Shown: in pieces, positions 42,258-50,656 of the stretch
How the letters are laid out: every line of letters starts with the position of its first letter
How positions within the stretch are numbered: position 1 is the stretch's first letter
DNA from: Gemmatimonadaceae bacterium
GTDB taxonomy: Bacteria > Gemmatimonadota > Gemmatimonadetes > Gemmatimonadales > Gemmatimonadaceae
DNA length: 64,000 nt
Direction: 5' to 3'
Assembly: GCA_019637355.1 (NCBI GenBank)
Contig: JAHBVT010000001.1
Coordinates: 186,001 to 250,000 of the forward strand
Made by a program: the position numbers and the translations under genes
Notes under the pieces: model-generated
Databases searched by the model: none
What the model was told of the DNA's origin: nothing
The model's input: the letters and a program-made list of their open reading frames with translations, nothing else

Positions 42258-44111
42258 ATGCGAGCTTCCTTCCTCGCCTTGCTGCTCTCCGCCGCGCCCC
42301 TCGCCGCCCAGATGGGCGGTGGAATGGGCGGTGGCCAAGGTGCCAACCAGCCGCGCGACACCGTGCGCCGCGTCCTCACCATCCCCGGCCTGCGTGACGG
42401 TCCGTCGACTTTCCCGCTCACGAACTATCCGGAGATGCAGCCCAAGCAGTGGGGCGTGATGGACTTCCAGCACTATCACACCACCGCCGAGCTCAATTAT
42501 TGGATGGAGCGCTGGGCCACCGAGCGTCCCGACATCGTCGAGCGCGTACAGGTCGGCACCTCCTTCGGCGGGCAGCCCATCTGGCAGCTCACCATCACCA
42601 ACAAGGCCACCGGCAAGCACACCGACAAGCCGGCGGCGTTCTTCGAGGGCGGGCGCCACTCGGGCGAGATCACGTCCAGCGAGAGCGTGCTCTGGCTCGC
42701 CTGGCACGTCATCGAGAACTACGGCAAGGATCCCGCGATCACGCGGCTGGTGGACGAGAAGGTCCTGTACCTGCGGCCGAACAACAATCCGGACGGCGCG
42801 GATATGTACAAGCTCACCGCGCAGGCCAACCGCAGCTCGGTGCGCCCGGTGGACAACGACGGCGACGGCCTGCTCGACGAGGATCCGGGCGAGGATCTCG
42901 ACGGCGACGGCTTCATCCGCCAGATGCGCAAGTTCGTCGGCGCCGGCAACGGCACGCACGTGGTGGATTCGCTCGACCCCAAGGGCCGCCTGATGCGCCC
43001 CGTGGGGATGGGTCGCGGCGATTATCTCCTCTGGCCCGAGGGCATCGACAACGACAAGGACGGCCGTTACAACGAGGACGGCGTCGGCGGGCTCGACCTG
43101 CACCGCAACTATCCGTACAACTGGCGTCCCGAGCGCGAGAACACCGGTCGCGGCCAGACGCAGTTCGGTGCCGGCGAGTATCCGCTCTCGGAGCCCGAGA
43201 CCCGCGCCGTCTTCCTCTGGCAGCTGACGCATCCGAACATCAGCGTCACCAACTCGATGGACACCCAGGTGCCGATGCACCTGCGCGGCCCCAGCACCTG
43301 CGAAGAGAAGGATTGCGTCTTCCCGAGCGACCTGCGCCTGATGCAGTACTTCGACTCGGTCGGCCTGTCGTTCACGAACTATCCCTGGGCCGGCGACGTC
43401 TACCGCACCTACGCCACGCGCTTCAACCCGAACGGCAACCCGCAGCCGCTCTTCGGCCACGGGCCGGACTTCGGATACTTCCAGATGGGCCAGATCTGGT
43501 ACGGCGACGAACTCTGGAACGGCGGTCGCGAGCGGGACTACAACGGTGACGGGCGCGTGGACCAATACGAAGTGCTGCGCTACAACGACGAGCACTTCGG
43601 CGGCCGCGGCTACCAGATGTGGACCAAGGTGATGCACCCCGACCTCGGTGAGGTCGAGGTCGGCGGGATCAATCCGAAGTTCTGGGCCCAGAACGGTCCG
43701 CCCGAGGTGCTCGAGCAGTGGGCCGCCAACCAGGCGCGCTTCAACCTCGCGATGGCGATGGAGCTGCCGAAGGTCGAGATCACGAACACGCAGGTGACGC
43801 GGCTGCGCGGGACCCAGCGCGACTCGGCCACGCACGAGGTCCGCGTGACGGTGCGCAACACCGGGCGCATCCCGACGGCACTGGAGCAGGCCAAGCGCGT
43901 GCACATCGTGCGGCCCGATGCGCTGAGCGTCGAGGCACCGGGCCTGCGCACCATCGGGCCGCGGCTGCAGGAGTTCTGGCTCGCCGGGCGCGAGACCAAG
44001 ACCGTCACCGTGCGCGTGCGTGCGCCGGAAGGTCGGGCGGTGGAGGCCAACGCGCGGGTGACGAGCACGCGCGGCGGCATCGCCGACGCGAAGGTGACGA
44101 TCCCGCAGTAA
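42258..44111 (+). CDS. Secreted M14 family zinc carboxypeptidase
   Basis: Exported M14 metallocarboxypeptidase of 617 residues. The signal (MRASFLALLLSAAPLAAQ) is followed by a glycine/methionine-rich stretch (MGGGMGGGQG). Zinc ligands His134 and Glu137 lie in EGGRHSGEI, with the later His in LRPNNNPDG.../THPNISVTNSMD regions. Between them DNDGDGLLDEDPGEDLDGDGF is a calcium-binding, EF-hand-like acidic loop and GLDLHRNYPYNW follows. The last 100 residues form an Ig-like domain (VRVTVRNTGRIPTALEQAK). It would trim peptides outside the cell. A divergent mgtE lies 191 bp upstream. Confidence 0.9.
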   Translation: MRASFLALLLSAAPLAAQMGGGMGGGQGANQPRDTVRRVLTIPGLRDGPSTFPLTNYPEMQPKQWGVMDFQHYHTTAELNYWMERWATERPDIVERVQVGTSFGGQPIWQLTITNKATGKHTDKPAAFFEGGRHSGEITSSESVLWLAWHVIENYGKDPAITRLVDEKVLYLRPNNNPDGADMYKLTAQANRSSVRPVDNDGDGLLDEDPGEDLDGDGFIRQMRKFVGAGNGTHVVDSLDPKGRLMRPVGMGRGDYLLWPEGIDNDKDGRYNEDGVGGLDLHRNYPYNWRPERENTGRGQTQFGAGEYPLSEPETRAVFLWQLTHPNISVTNSMDTQVPMHLRGPSTCEEKDCVFPSDLRLMQYFDSVGLSFTNYPWAGDVYRTYATRFNPNGNPQPLFGHGPDFGYFQMGQIWYGDELWNGGRERDYNGDGRVDQYEVLRYNDEHFGGRGYQMWTKVMHPDLGEVEVGGINPKFWAQNGPPEVLEQWAANQARFNLAMAMELPKVEITNTQVTRLRGTQRDSATHEVRVTVRNTGRIPTALEQAKRVHIVRPDALSVEAPGLRTIGPRLQEFWLAGRETKTVTVRVRAPEGRAVEANARVTSTRGGIADAKVTIPQ

Positions 44112-44114
44112 GCG

Positions 44115-44942
44115 TCAGCGCGGGACGCGCGCGTCGAGCCAACGCTCGAGGCGCGCGAAGACCGGGGCGGCCAGCGTCCCCTCGTTGAGGATCTCGTGGT
44201 AGAGCGCGTCGAAGCGCTCGGACTCCACGACCTCAGTCGGGGCGCTGGCCGCAAACGCATCGCTGCCGGCCGGGTCCACCAATCGGTCGCTGCCGCCGTA
44301 GAGCAGCAGCGTGGGCACGGTCCAGCGAGCGGCCGCTCCGAGCGCCGTGGCGCCGGCGTCCAATGTCGCTTTCGCCAATCGCGCGCTGATGCGGTCGTGC
44401 ACCAGCGGGTCGTCGAGGTATGCGCGCACCGTCGCCGGATCGTGCGCGATGCCGGTCGGGTCCAGTCCATTGGGCTGCGCCAGCCAAGGCAGCAACGCGA
44501 GGCCGACGGCGAGCTGGATGCGTTGGACGAAGCTCATCCGGGCGCGCAGCGCCGGACTCGTGAGGATCGCGAAGTCCACCGGCCGACGCCGCGCGGCGAG
44601 GAATCCCGCCACGACCGCGCCACCCATCGAGTGCCCCAGCAGGAGCAGCGGGCCGTTCGGCGCGCGCACGGCATCTACCACCGTCGCGAGGTCGGCGGAC
44701 AGGGCGTCCGTGTGCGGCAGCACGCCGCGCTTGCCGTCGGAGCGGCCGTGTCCGCGGTGGTCGTAACCCACGGCAGTGAACCCACGCGCGGCCAGCCAGG
44801 CGGCGACGTGCGCGTAGCGTCCGCCGTGCTCGCCCAAACCGTGCACGATCAGCACCGTGCCGCGTGTGCCCTCTCCCGGCCAGCGGTAGAGGTGCAGGGC
44901 GGTACCATCGGCGGCGCGCAGGGACTCGGGAGGCTTGGTCAC
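44115..44942 (-). CDS. Alpha/beta hydrolase, monoacylglycerol-lipase type
   Basis: Serine hydrolase of 275 residues from the GTG at 44942; further upstream in-frame sequence is not protein-like. LHLYRWPGEGTRGTVLIVHGLGEHGGRYAHVAAWLAARGFTAVGYDHRGHGRSDG is the monoacylglycerol lipase opening with HGLGEH as oxyanion region. The nucleophile is Ser105 in LLGHSMGGA, the acid Asp in GSDRLVDP and the His in ALYHEILNE. No signal peptide, so it acts in the cytosol or at the membrane face on monoacylglycerols or lysophospholipids. It is divergent from the second hydrolase at 44997, 54 bp away. Confidence 0.9.
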   Translation of the reverse strand: MTKPPESLRAADGTALHLYRWPGEGTRGTVLIVHGLGEHGGRYAHVAAWLAARGFTAVGYDHRGHGRSDGKRGVLPHTDALSADLATVVDAVRAPNGPLLLLGHSMGGAVVAGFLAARRRPVDFAILTSPALRARMSFVQRIQLAVGLALLPWLAQPNGLDPTGIAHDPATVRAYLDDPLVHDRISARLAKATLDAGATALGAAARWTVPTLLLYGGSDRLVDPAGSDAFAASAPTEVVESERFDALYHEILNEGTLAAPVFARLERWLDARVPR

Positions 44943-44996
44943 GGGTATATAGTATGAAGGCTGTAATCTTAGGTGGTTCCCCGGCTCTCGGCGACG

Positions 44997-45749
44997 ATGA
45001 CGCGATTCCTGCACACGAGACTCCTGACGTTCACGCTGCTCGCGGCGCTGACGCCGCCGGCCGCGCGCGCGCAGGCGTCGGGAGTGCCCGGTGACCAGGC
45101 GGCACAGGCCAGCGCACCAGACACCGCGCTGGCTGCGCGCGAGCTCGTGGTCGTGCTGCACGGGATGGGACGGACCACCTACTCGATGCGTCCCGTGGAA
45201 ACGGCTCTCAAGGCTGCGGGCTATGACGTGCTCAACATCGGCTATTCGAGTTATTGCTGCTCGATCGCCGAGTTGGGTGCGGCACTACGCCGTGAGATTG
45301 ATGCCAAGCGCCGTCCCGAGCACGTGACGCTGCACTTCGTCGGCCACAGCCTCGGCGGTATCCTCGCGCGCTGGGTGGCGGCGCAGGACGACCGCCCGGC
45401 CGGTATCGGACGCATCGTGATGCTCACGCCGCCCAACCAGGGGGCGCGGATGGCGGACCGTTTCACGCCCTTGGTCGGGTGGCTGCTTGAGCCCATCGAC
45501 GAGTTGCGCACCGATAGTACGGCGACCGTGCGGAAGATCCCGCCGCCGCGGGGCGTCTCCGTGGGCGTGGTAGCGGCGCGCGGCGACGATACGGTGGATA
45601 TCTCCGAGACCCACATCTACGGCGAGGCGGACCACGTCGTGGTGGACGGCAGCCATACCTTCGTGATGCGCCGCGAAGAGGTGCACCGTCTGGTGCTTGG
45701 CTTCCTGCGCGATGGCCGCTTCCCGCTCGACACCCGCAGCGCGCGATGA
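44997..45749 (+). CDS. Secreted alpha/beta hydrolase (lipase-like)
   Basis: Exported hydrolase of 250 residues. The ATG at 44997 gives MTRFLHTRLLTFTLLAALTPPAARAQA as signal peptide; an ATG 24 bp earlier is less suitable. LVVVLHGMGRTTYSMRPVETALKAAGYDVLNIGYSS and HFVGHSLGGILARWVA (Ser118) match triacylglycerol lipase/PGAP1-like proteins. An Asp is available near AARGDDTVDI and the His is in DGSHTFVMR. Two adjacent Cys (YCCS) lie next to the fold core. It overlaps the following DCC gene by ATGA. The substrate is not known. Confidence 0.85.
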   Translation: MTRFLHTRLLTFTLLAALTPPAARAQASGVPGDQAAQASAPDTALAARELVVVLHGMGRTTYSMRPVETALKAAGYDVLNIGYSSYCCSIAELGAALRREIDAKRRPEHVTLHFVGHSLGGILARWVAAQDDRPAGIGRIVMLTPPNQGARMADRFTPLVGWLLEPIDELRTDSTATVRKIPPPRGVSVGVVAARGDDTVDISETHIYGEADHVVVDGSHTFVMRREEVHRLVLGFLRDGRFPLDTRSAR

Positions 45750-46171
45750 ACGCGTCCGATGCCGCGGTGCCGATCCTCGTCTACGACGGCGATTGCGGAT
45801 TCTGCGCACGATCGGTGCAGTTCGTCCTCGCCCACGACAGACGCGGCACCGTGCGCTTCGCCGCGCGCGACGGCATTGCCGGGCGCGCCGTGCGTGAGCG
45901 GCACTCGCATCTCCTGACCGTGGAGTCGATGCTCTGGGTCGAGACGGTGGACGGGCGCGAGGTGGTCCGCACGCACTCGGATGCCGTGCTCGCGACCGCC
46001 GCCTACCTCGGCGGCGGGTACGCCGTCCTGGCGGCACTCGGGCGGCTGGTTCCGCGCATCCTGCGCGACCCGGTCTATAACGCCGTGGCGCGCGTGCGCC
46101 GCCGCCTGCTCCGTCGCGCGCCGGCCTGTGCGTTGCCCCAGCCTCACGAACTGGCGAGGATGCTGCCGTAG
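45746..46171 (+). CDS. DCC-family thiol-disulfide protein (DUF393)
   Basis: DUF393/DCC protein of 141 residues, a predicted thiol-disulfide oxidoreductase. ILVYDGDCGFCARSVQFVL holds the DxxCxxC motif that names the family (Cys17, Cys20). FAARDGIAGRAV, LTVESMLWVETVDGREVVRTHSDAVL and LVPRILRDPVYNAVARVRRRL follow as in homologues, the last being the conserved DxxYxxxAxxR element. No signal peptide. ATGA overlap with the secreted hydrolase gene suggests cotranscription; the functional link is unclear. Confidence 0.9.
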   Translation: MNASDAAVPILVYDGDCGFCARSVQFVLAHDRRGTVRFAARDGIAGRAVRERHSHLLTVESMLWVETVDGREVVRTHSDAVLATAAYLGGGYAVLAALGRLVPRILRDPVYNAVARVRRRLLRRAPACALPQPHELARMLP

Positions 46172-46263
46172 GGGGCGCAAGCCCGCGAATCCGGTCCGAG
46201 GGGTTGACGGCGATGCGCGTCGGGCGCATATCGTGCGTTTAACACTCCCATCGGAGACACAGG

Positions 46264-47466
46264 ATGCGAGCATTTCTCGGCGCGGTCAGCTTGGCTGTCG
46301 TGATTCTAGCCGCCGAGCTTGAGGCGCAGAGGCTGGGCCCCGAGGTGCGCCGGCCGCGCCTCACGGCGAGTGCGGACACCAACGACGCCGTCGCCTACCT
46401 CGAGCTCGGGATGGCCTCGGCCGCCGAGTCGCCGGATGTGGCGGCCGATGCCTTCTACTGGGCCGCGCGTCTCGATCCTTCCGCACCGGGTGCACTGCAC
46501 GGACGTCGCATCGCCCTGCTGACGCGTCGTCCACAGACGCTGAACCAGTACTTCCAGGGCGGACGTCGCGCGCGCGAGAATAGCCGCGAGTTCAGGTCGA
46601 TCGACTCGCTGCAGCTGCGGGCACTGAATCTCGATCCTCTGATGTACCGGATGCTCGACCGCACGCTGCTGTTCACGTACTACTACAACAGCTACCGGCG
46701 GCGCGGCGGGAGCCTGACCCGACGGGAGTTCGATCGCGAGCTGCAGTTCGAGTTGCGCAGCGAGAGCCCGGCGACGCGAGCGTGGGTGTTCTATGGTTCT
46801 GGCCAGTTCGACGCCGCCATCACCGAATACGATGTCGCCATCCGGGGCTCCAGAGACCCGGTGAATCTGCACATCGAGCGCGCGCGCACGCTCTCGCTGC
46901 GCTCGCGTGATACCGAGGCCATCCAAGGCTTCACCAAGGCCATTGAGTTGCTCACGACTCGCGACGAGCGCCGTGGTGAGTACGTGGTGTTCTACGACTC
47001 CAAGGCGATGCTGCACCACAGCATCGGCGTGCTGCACATCCGCCAGAACAAGCCGGACTCCGCGCGCGCCGCCTTCGGCCGGGCGATGGAAGAGGACGTC
47101 TCCTTCTGGCCGCCGCACATCGAGCTGGGCCGACTCGCGCTCGCCCAGCACGACACGATCACCGCCGTCTCCGAACTCGGACTCGCCGCGACGCTCGCCA
47201 CCGACGAGCCGTACATCCAGTACGTGTACGGCCAGATGTTGCTCGCCACCGGCCAGGCAGAGGATGCCATTGTGCCGCTGCGCAGCGCCATCGAGTTGGA
47301 GCCGTACTACGCCGCACCGCACTTCCTGCTCGCCGAAGCCCTGGCGGCCACGGGCGACAATGCCGGCGCGCGTACGCACTATGAGCGCTACCTCGCACTG
47401 TCATCGGTGCGAGATGGTCCGCGCCGCAACACTGCCACGACGCGCCTCACGGCGCTCGCTCGATGA
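46264..47466 (+). CDS. Secreted TPR-repeat protein 2
   Basis: Exported protein of 400 residues with a signal (MRAFLGAVSLAVVILAAELEA). Tetratricopeptide repeats occur throughout: AVAYLELGMASAAESPDVAADAFYWAARLDPS, TRAWVFYGSGQFDAAITEYDVAIRG, HHSIGVLHIRQNKPDSARAAFGRAMEE and QYVYGQMLLATGQAEDAIVPLRSAIELEP. It resembles the TPR protein at 39724 in order and length, so the two are paralogues. It overlaps the S41 protease gene by ATGA (47463-47466), which suggests that it serves as substrate or scaffold for that protease. Confidence 0.82.
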   Translation: MRAFLGAVSLAVVILAAELEAQRLGPEVRRPRLTASADTNDAVAYLELGMASAAESPDVAADAFYWAARLDPSAPGALHGRRIALLTRRPQTLNQYFQGGRRARENSREFRSIDSLQLRALNLDPLMYRMLDRTLLFTYYYNSYRRRGGSLTRREFDRELQFELRSESPATRAWVFYGSGQFDAAITEYDVAIRGSRDPVNLHIERARTLSLRSRDTEAIQGFTKAIELLTTRDERRGEYVVFYDSKAMLHHSIGVLHIRQNKPDSARAAFGRAMEEDVSFWPPHIELGRLALAQHDTITAVSELGLAATLATDEPYIQYVYGQMLLATGQAEDAIVPLRSAIELEPYYAAPHFLLAEALAATGDNAGARTHYERYLALSSVRDGPRRNTATTRLTALAR

Positions 47467-49037
47467 AGGCCGCCCGTTCGCTTTGCGCGGCGGTTGTCGC
47501 CGCGGCACTCGCTGCGCCGACGCTTGCGGCGCAGCAGACGCCGGTGCTTCGCCAGCGCACCGCCGCGGAAGACCTGCAGCTGTTCAGCCAGGTCTACAAC
47601 CAGATCCGCGTCAACCATCCGGACTCACTGGATTCGCACCGGCTGTTTATGGCGGCCATCCAGGCGATGGTGCAGGCCACGGATCCGCACTCGTACGTGA
47701 TTCCGGCCGCGCGGCTGAGTCCGGGCAAGGAAGACGAACTCCGCGCCGGTCGCCTGCATCCGGTTCCTATCGAATGGAGCTTCGTCGGTGGCTCGGCGGT
47801 CGTCGCGAACGTGCACGCCGGGACGGCGGCCCGTCGCGTCGACATCCTCCCGGGTGACGAGCTGGTCGCCGTGGACGGCGAGCCGGTGCGCGCCGAGAGC
47901 GCGCTCGAACTGGAGATCGAACTCGCCGGTCCGCGCAACAGCACGACCACGCTCACCTTCGAGCGGCGCCAGCCCGACGGCAGCTACGCGCGACTGGACC
48001 GGCGCGTGCGCCGGGAGCGCCGCGCCGAGGAGACCTCGGTTCCGGCGGCGTTTCTGCTCGACGCGCAGACGGCATACATCCGGATCACGACCTTCACCGG
48101 CGACCGCACCGCCGAGCAGATGCGCTCCGCGATGGATCGAATGGCGGGAGCCGGTGCGCGTCGACTGGTGCTCGACCTGCGCCAGAATGGTGGTGGCCTC
48201 GTGAACGAGGCCCTCGACGTCGCCAGCGAGTTCCTACCCACCGGCACCTTGGTCTACACCTCGGAGTCGCGCCGCGCCAATCCCGACACCGGCCGCGTCC
48301 GGCGCGGGCTACGCTCGCCGCGCACCTGGCCGATCGTCGTCCTCATCGACGACGGCACGGCCAGCGCCTCCGAGCTCGTCGTCGGCGCGCTGCAGGACCA
48401 CGACCGTGCGTTGGTCGTTGGCCGCCCCAGCTTCGGCAAGGCGCTGATAATGCGTGGCTTTCCGCTCTCCGATGGCTCGATCCTCGTGCTCGTCGTCGGG
48501 CACCTGAAGACGCCTTGCGGGCGCGTCATCCAGCGGCAGTACAAGGGCATCACCGCGCGCAACTACTATCGGCTCGCCGCCGCGGACCGCGACACCGTCG
48601 GTCGCCCGAGCTGCCAGACCAAGGGAGGCCGTACCGTCTACGGAGGCGGCGGCATCTATCCCGACATCGTGACTCCCGTCGCGCCCGCACCGCCGGCGTG
48701 GTGGCGACGCATCAGCGCGCTCGACCTCCCGACCACCTGGGCTGGCGGCTACGTCACCGAGCAAGGCGCACGGCTCACGACGGCCGCCGCCTTGGCTGCT
48801 GCGCCGTCGATCGAGGCGGCGGCGCTGGCCGGCTTCCGTGCCTTCGCCAAGGAACGCGGCGTCGAGATCCCCGAAGGCGAAGCCACTGACGCGCAGCTCA
48901 CGCACCTGCTCGTCACGACGGTGGCCTTCGCCAAGTGGGGGAACGAGGGGCTGTACTTAGTGGAAGCGCATCTCGATCCAGAGGTGCGCGGCGCGCTCAA
49001 GTACTTCGACGAGATGGAATCGCGCGGCATCCGCTAG
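47463..49037 (+). CDS. S41 family carboxy-terminal processing peptidase
   Basis: Exported S41 (CtpA/Tsp-like) protease of 524 residues. Signal peptide MKAARSLCAAVVAAALAAPTLAAQ. A PDZ domain spans about 100-185 (VHAGTAARRVDILPGDELVAVDGEPV) and the core contains AYIRITTFTGDRTAEQM and LVLDLRQNGGGLVNEALDVASEFL. The Ser-Lys dyad is Ser301 in DDGTASASE and Lys326 in RPSFGKA, 25 residues apart as in D1 processing protease. The C-terminal 130 residues add a helical domain. It would clip or degrade periplasmic proteins. Its stop overlaps that of mocA (CTAG). Confidence 0.9.
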   Translation: MKAARSLCAAVVAAALAAPTLAAQQTPVLRQRTAAEDLQLFSQVYNQIRVNHPDSLDSHRLFMAAIQAMVQATDPHSYVIPAARLSPGKEDELRAGRLHPVPIEWSFVGGSAVVANVHAGTAARRVDILPGDELVAVDGEPVRAESALELEIELAGPRNSTTTLTFERRQPDGSYARLDRRVRRERRAEETSVPAAFLLDAQTAYIRITTFTGDRTAEQMRSAMDRMAGAGARRLVLDLRQNGGGLVNEALDVASEFLPTGTLVYTSESRRANPDTGRVRRGLRSPRTWPIVVLIDDGTASASELVVGALQDHDRALVVGRPSFGKALIMRGFPLSDGSILVLVVGHLKTPCGRVIQRQYKGITARNYYRLAAADRDTVGRPSCQTKGGRTVYGGGGIYPDIVTPVAPAPPAWWRRISALDLPTTWAGGYVTEQGARLTTAAALAAAPSIEAAALAGFRAFAKERGVEIPEGEATDAQLTHLLVTTVAFAKWGNEGLYLVEAHLDPEVRGALKYFDEMESRGIR

Positions 49038-49621
49038 CGCGCGGCGTCGTAGTCCTCGGGCGTGTCCACGTCCTGCAGCGCCGCCTCGGGCCAGTCGTGC
49101 ATCTGGGCCTCGCCCTCGTGCGCCCGCACGACGGCCTTGCCGCAGCCTTCGCCCTGCCAGGCCAGTAACTCGGGCCACAGGGCGCGGCGGAACACCAACG
49201 GCGGCGCCAGCACGTCGCCGTAGCGCGAGACGCCCAGTGGCGCGTCGCTCGCCGCGAGGCCATCCACCAGCGCACGCAGCATCGGCGTCGTAACCTGCAC
49301 CATATCCGCGAGCATCACCAGCGCGGCGTCCACGTCATTGGGCAGGGCACGCAGTCCGGCGTGCAACGACGCACTGGTCGGGCCCGTCGGGTCCGGCGAC
49401 TCGGCGTAGCGCAGATCCTGCGCGGCCAGCGCCTCGCGCACCCGCGCCGACTCGTGGCCGGTCACGACGACGATCGGCTCGCAGCCGGCGTCGCGCACGC
49501 GGCGCACCGTACGGTGCACCATCGCTTCGCCCTCGACGGGCAGGAGCAGCTTGTTGCGGCCCATCCGCCGCGACGCACCGGCCGCGAGCACCACGGCCGC
49601 CACCCGCGGCGCGTCGCTCAC
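49034..49621 (-). CDS. mocA: Molybdenum cofactor cytidylyl/guanylyltransferase (MocA-like)
   Basis: NTP transferase of 195 residues of the MobA/MocA family, which attaches CMP (or GMP) to molybdopterin. VVLAAGASRRMGRNKLLLP at about 10-28 is the nucleotide-binding start, PTGPTSASLHAGL and ALVMLADMVQVTTPML follow, with the acidic DxDT-type end DVDTPEDY. It overlaps xdhC by 4 bp and completes a molybdoenzyme operon, so it probably makes the MCD form needed by the xanthine-oxidase-type subunit at 50657. The S41 gene faces it tail to tail. Confidence 0.88.
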   Translation of the reverse strand: MSDAPRVAAVVLAAGASRRMGRNKLLLPVEGEAMVHRTVRRVRDAGCEPIVVVTGHESARVREALAAQDLRYAESPDPTGPTSASLHAGLRALPNDVDAALVMLADMVQVTTPMLRALVDGLAASDAPLGVSRYGDVLAPPLVFRRALWPELLAWQGEGCGKAVVRAHEGEAQMHDWPEAALQDVDTPEDYDAAR

Positions 49622-50652
49622 GTCTCGCTGGGCGACGTGGGCGAGTGGATCGGTGCGCGCCGCTCGCGCAGCGACTTCGGCCGGCGCCCGCTGCGCACCG
49701 CCAGCAACTCGGCCACCACGCTGAGCGCCACCTGCTCGGCGCCGTCCGTGCCGATGTCCAGGCCGACGGGGCTGTAGATCCTCGACTCGTCCACCGGGCC
49801 CTCGCCGCGCAGGATGCCGAGCAGGCGCTCCGTGCGCGCCCGCGGGCCGAGCACGCCGAGGTAGCGCGCCGGCGTGCGCAAGAGGGCGCGCAGATAGTCG
49901 GTGTCATCGGCGAAGTGGTGCGTCATCACGACGGCGTAGCTGTCGTCGTCGAGCACGACGCGCTCGCCGAGGCGAGCGGCATCCGTCTCGACGCGCTGGA
50001 TGGGGGCAGGGAAGCGTTCGGCGGTGAGCAGGCCGGGTCGACGATCGGCCACGACCACGCGAAATCCCACCTCGGCTGCGAGCCGCGCAACGTGCCGCGC
50101 ATCGTCACCGGCGCTGACGACGAGCAGGCGCGGCGGCGGGTAGAGCAGTTCGATGAAGCGTTCGCCCTGCACCTCGGAGTCTTCCTCGCTGCCGTGCGCG
50201 AGGTCGAGCAGGTTGAGCTCGTCCATCGGCCGGCACGTGCGCGCAGCGGTCTCGAGGTCGGTGGTCACGACGTGCGCCACTTCCGCCGCAATCATCGCGC
50301 GCTCGGCGTCGCGCGCGTCGCGCACCGGCTCCACGTACACCTCGACCACGCCTTCGCAGCCGACGCCGAGGTCCCAGGCCTGCACCTCGTCTGCGCCGCC
50401 ACAGTACTCGCGCAGTTCGGCGACGCCGCTGCGGATCACACGCAACGCCACCTCGCGCACGTCCGCCTCGAGGCAGCCCCCGCTGACGTTGCCGACGTGC
50501 TGTCCGTCCGCGGCCACGAGCAGCTTGGCACCCTCGTGGCGGTAGGCCGAACCGCGCACGCGCACGACGGTCGCCAACGCGCAGGGCACGCCCGCCGCGT
50601 GCCACTCGGCGAGCTGGGCAAGTACCTGCCGCGTCTCCAGCCAGGTCTTCAC
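49618..50652 (-). CDS. xdhC: XdhC-family molybdenum cofactor chaperone
   Basis: XdhC/CoxI family protein of 344 residues, which protects, sulfurates and inserts MoCo into xanthine-oxidase-type enzymes. The XdhC N-terminal domain has ATVVRVRGSAYRHEGAKLLVAADGQHVGNVSGGCLEADV, and the C-terminal Rossmann domain has LLVVSAGDDARHVARLAAEVGFRVVVADRR and YLGVLGPRARTERLL then PVGLDIGTDGAEQVALSVVAELL. It lies 4 bp after the large subunit gene and overlaps mocA. Confidence 0.92.
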   Translation of the reverse strand: MKTWLETRQVLAQLAEWHAAGVPCALATVVRVRGSAYRHEGAKLLVAADGQHVGNVSGGCLEADVREVALRVIRSGVAELREYCGGADEVQAWDLGVGCEGVVEVYVEPVRDARDAERAMIAAEVAHVVTTDLETAARTCRPMDELNLLDLAHGSEEDSEVQGERFIELLYPPPRLLVVSAGDDARHVARLAAEVGFRVVVADRRPGLLTAERFPAPIQRVETDAARLGERVVLDDDSYAVVMTHHFADDTDYLRALLRTPARYLGVLGPRARTERLLGILRGEGPVDESRIYSPVGLDIGTDGAEQVALSVVAELLAVRSGRRPKSLRERRAPIHSPTSPSET

Positions 50653-50656
50653 GCGC

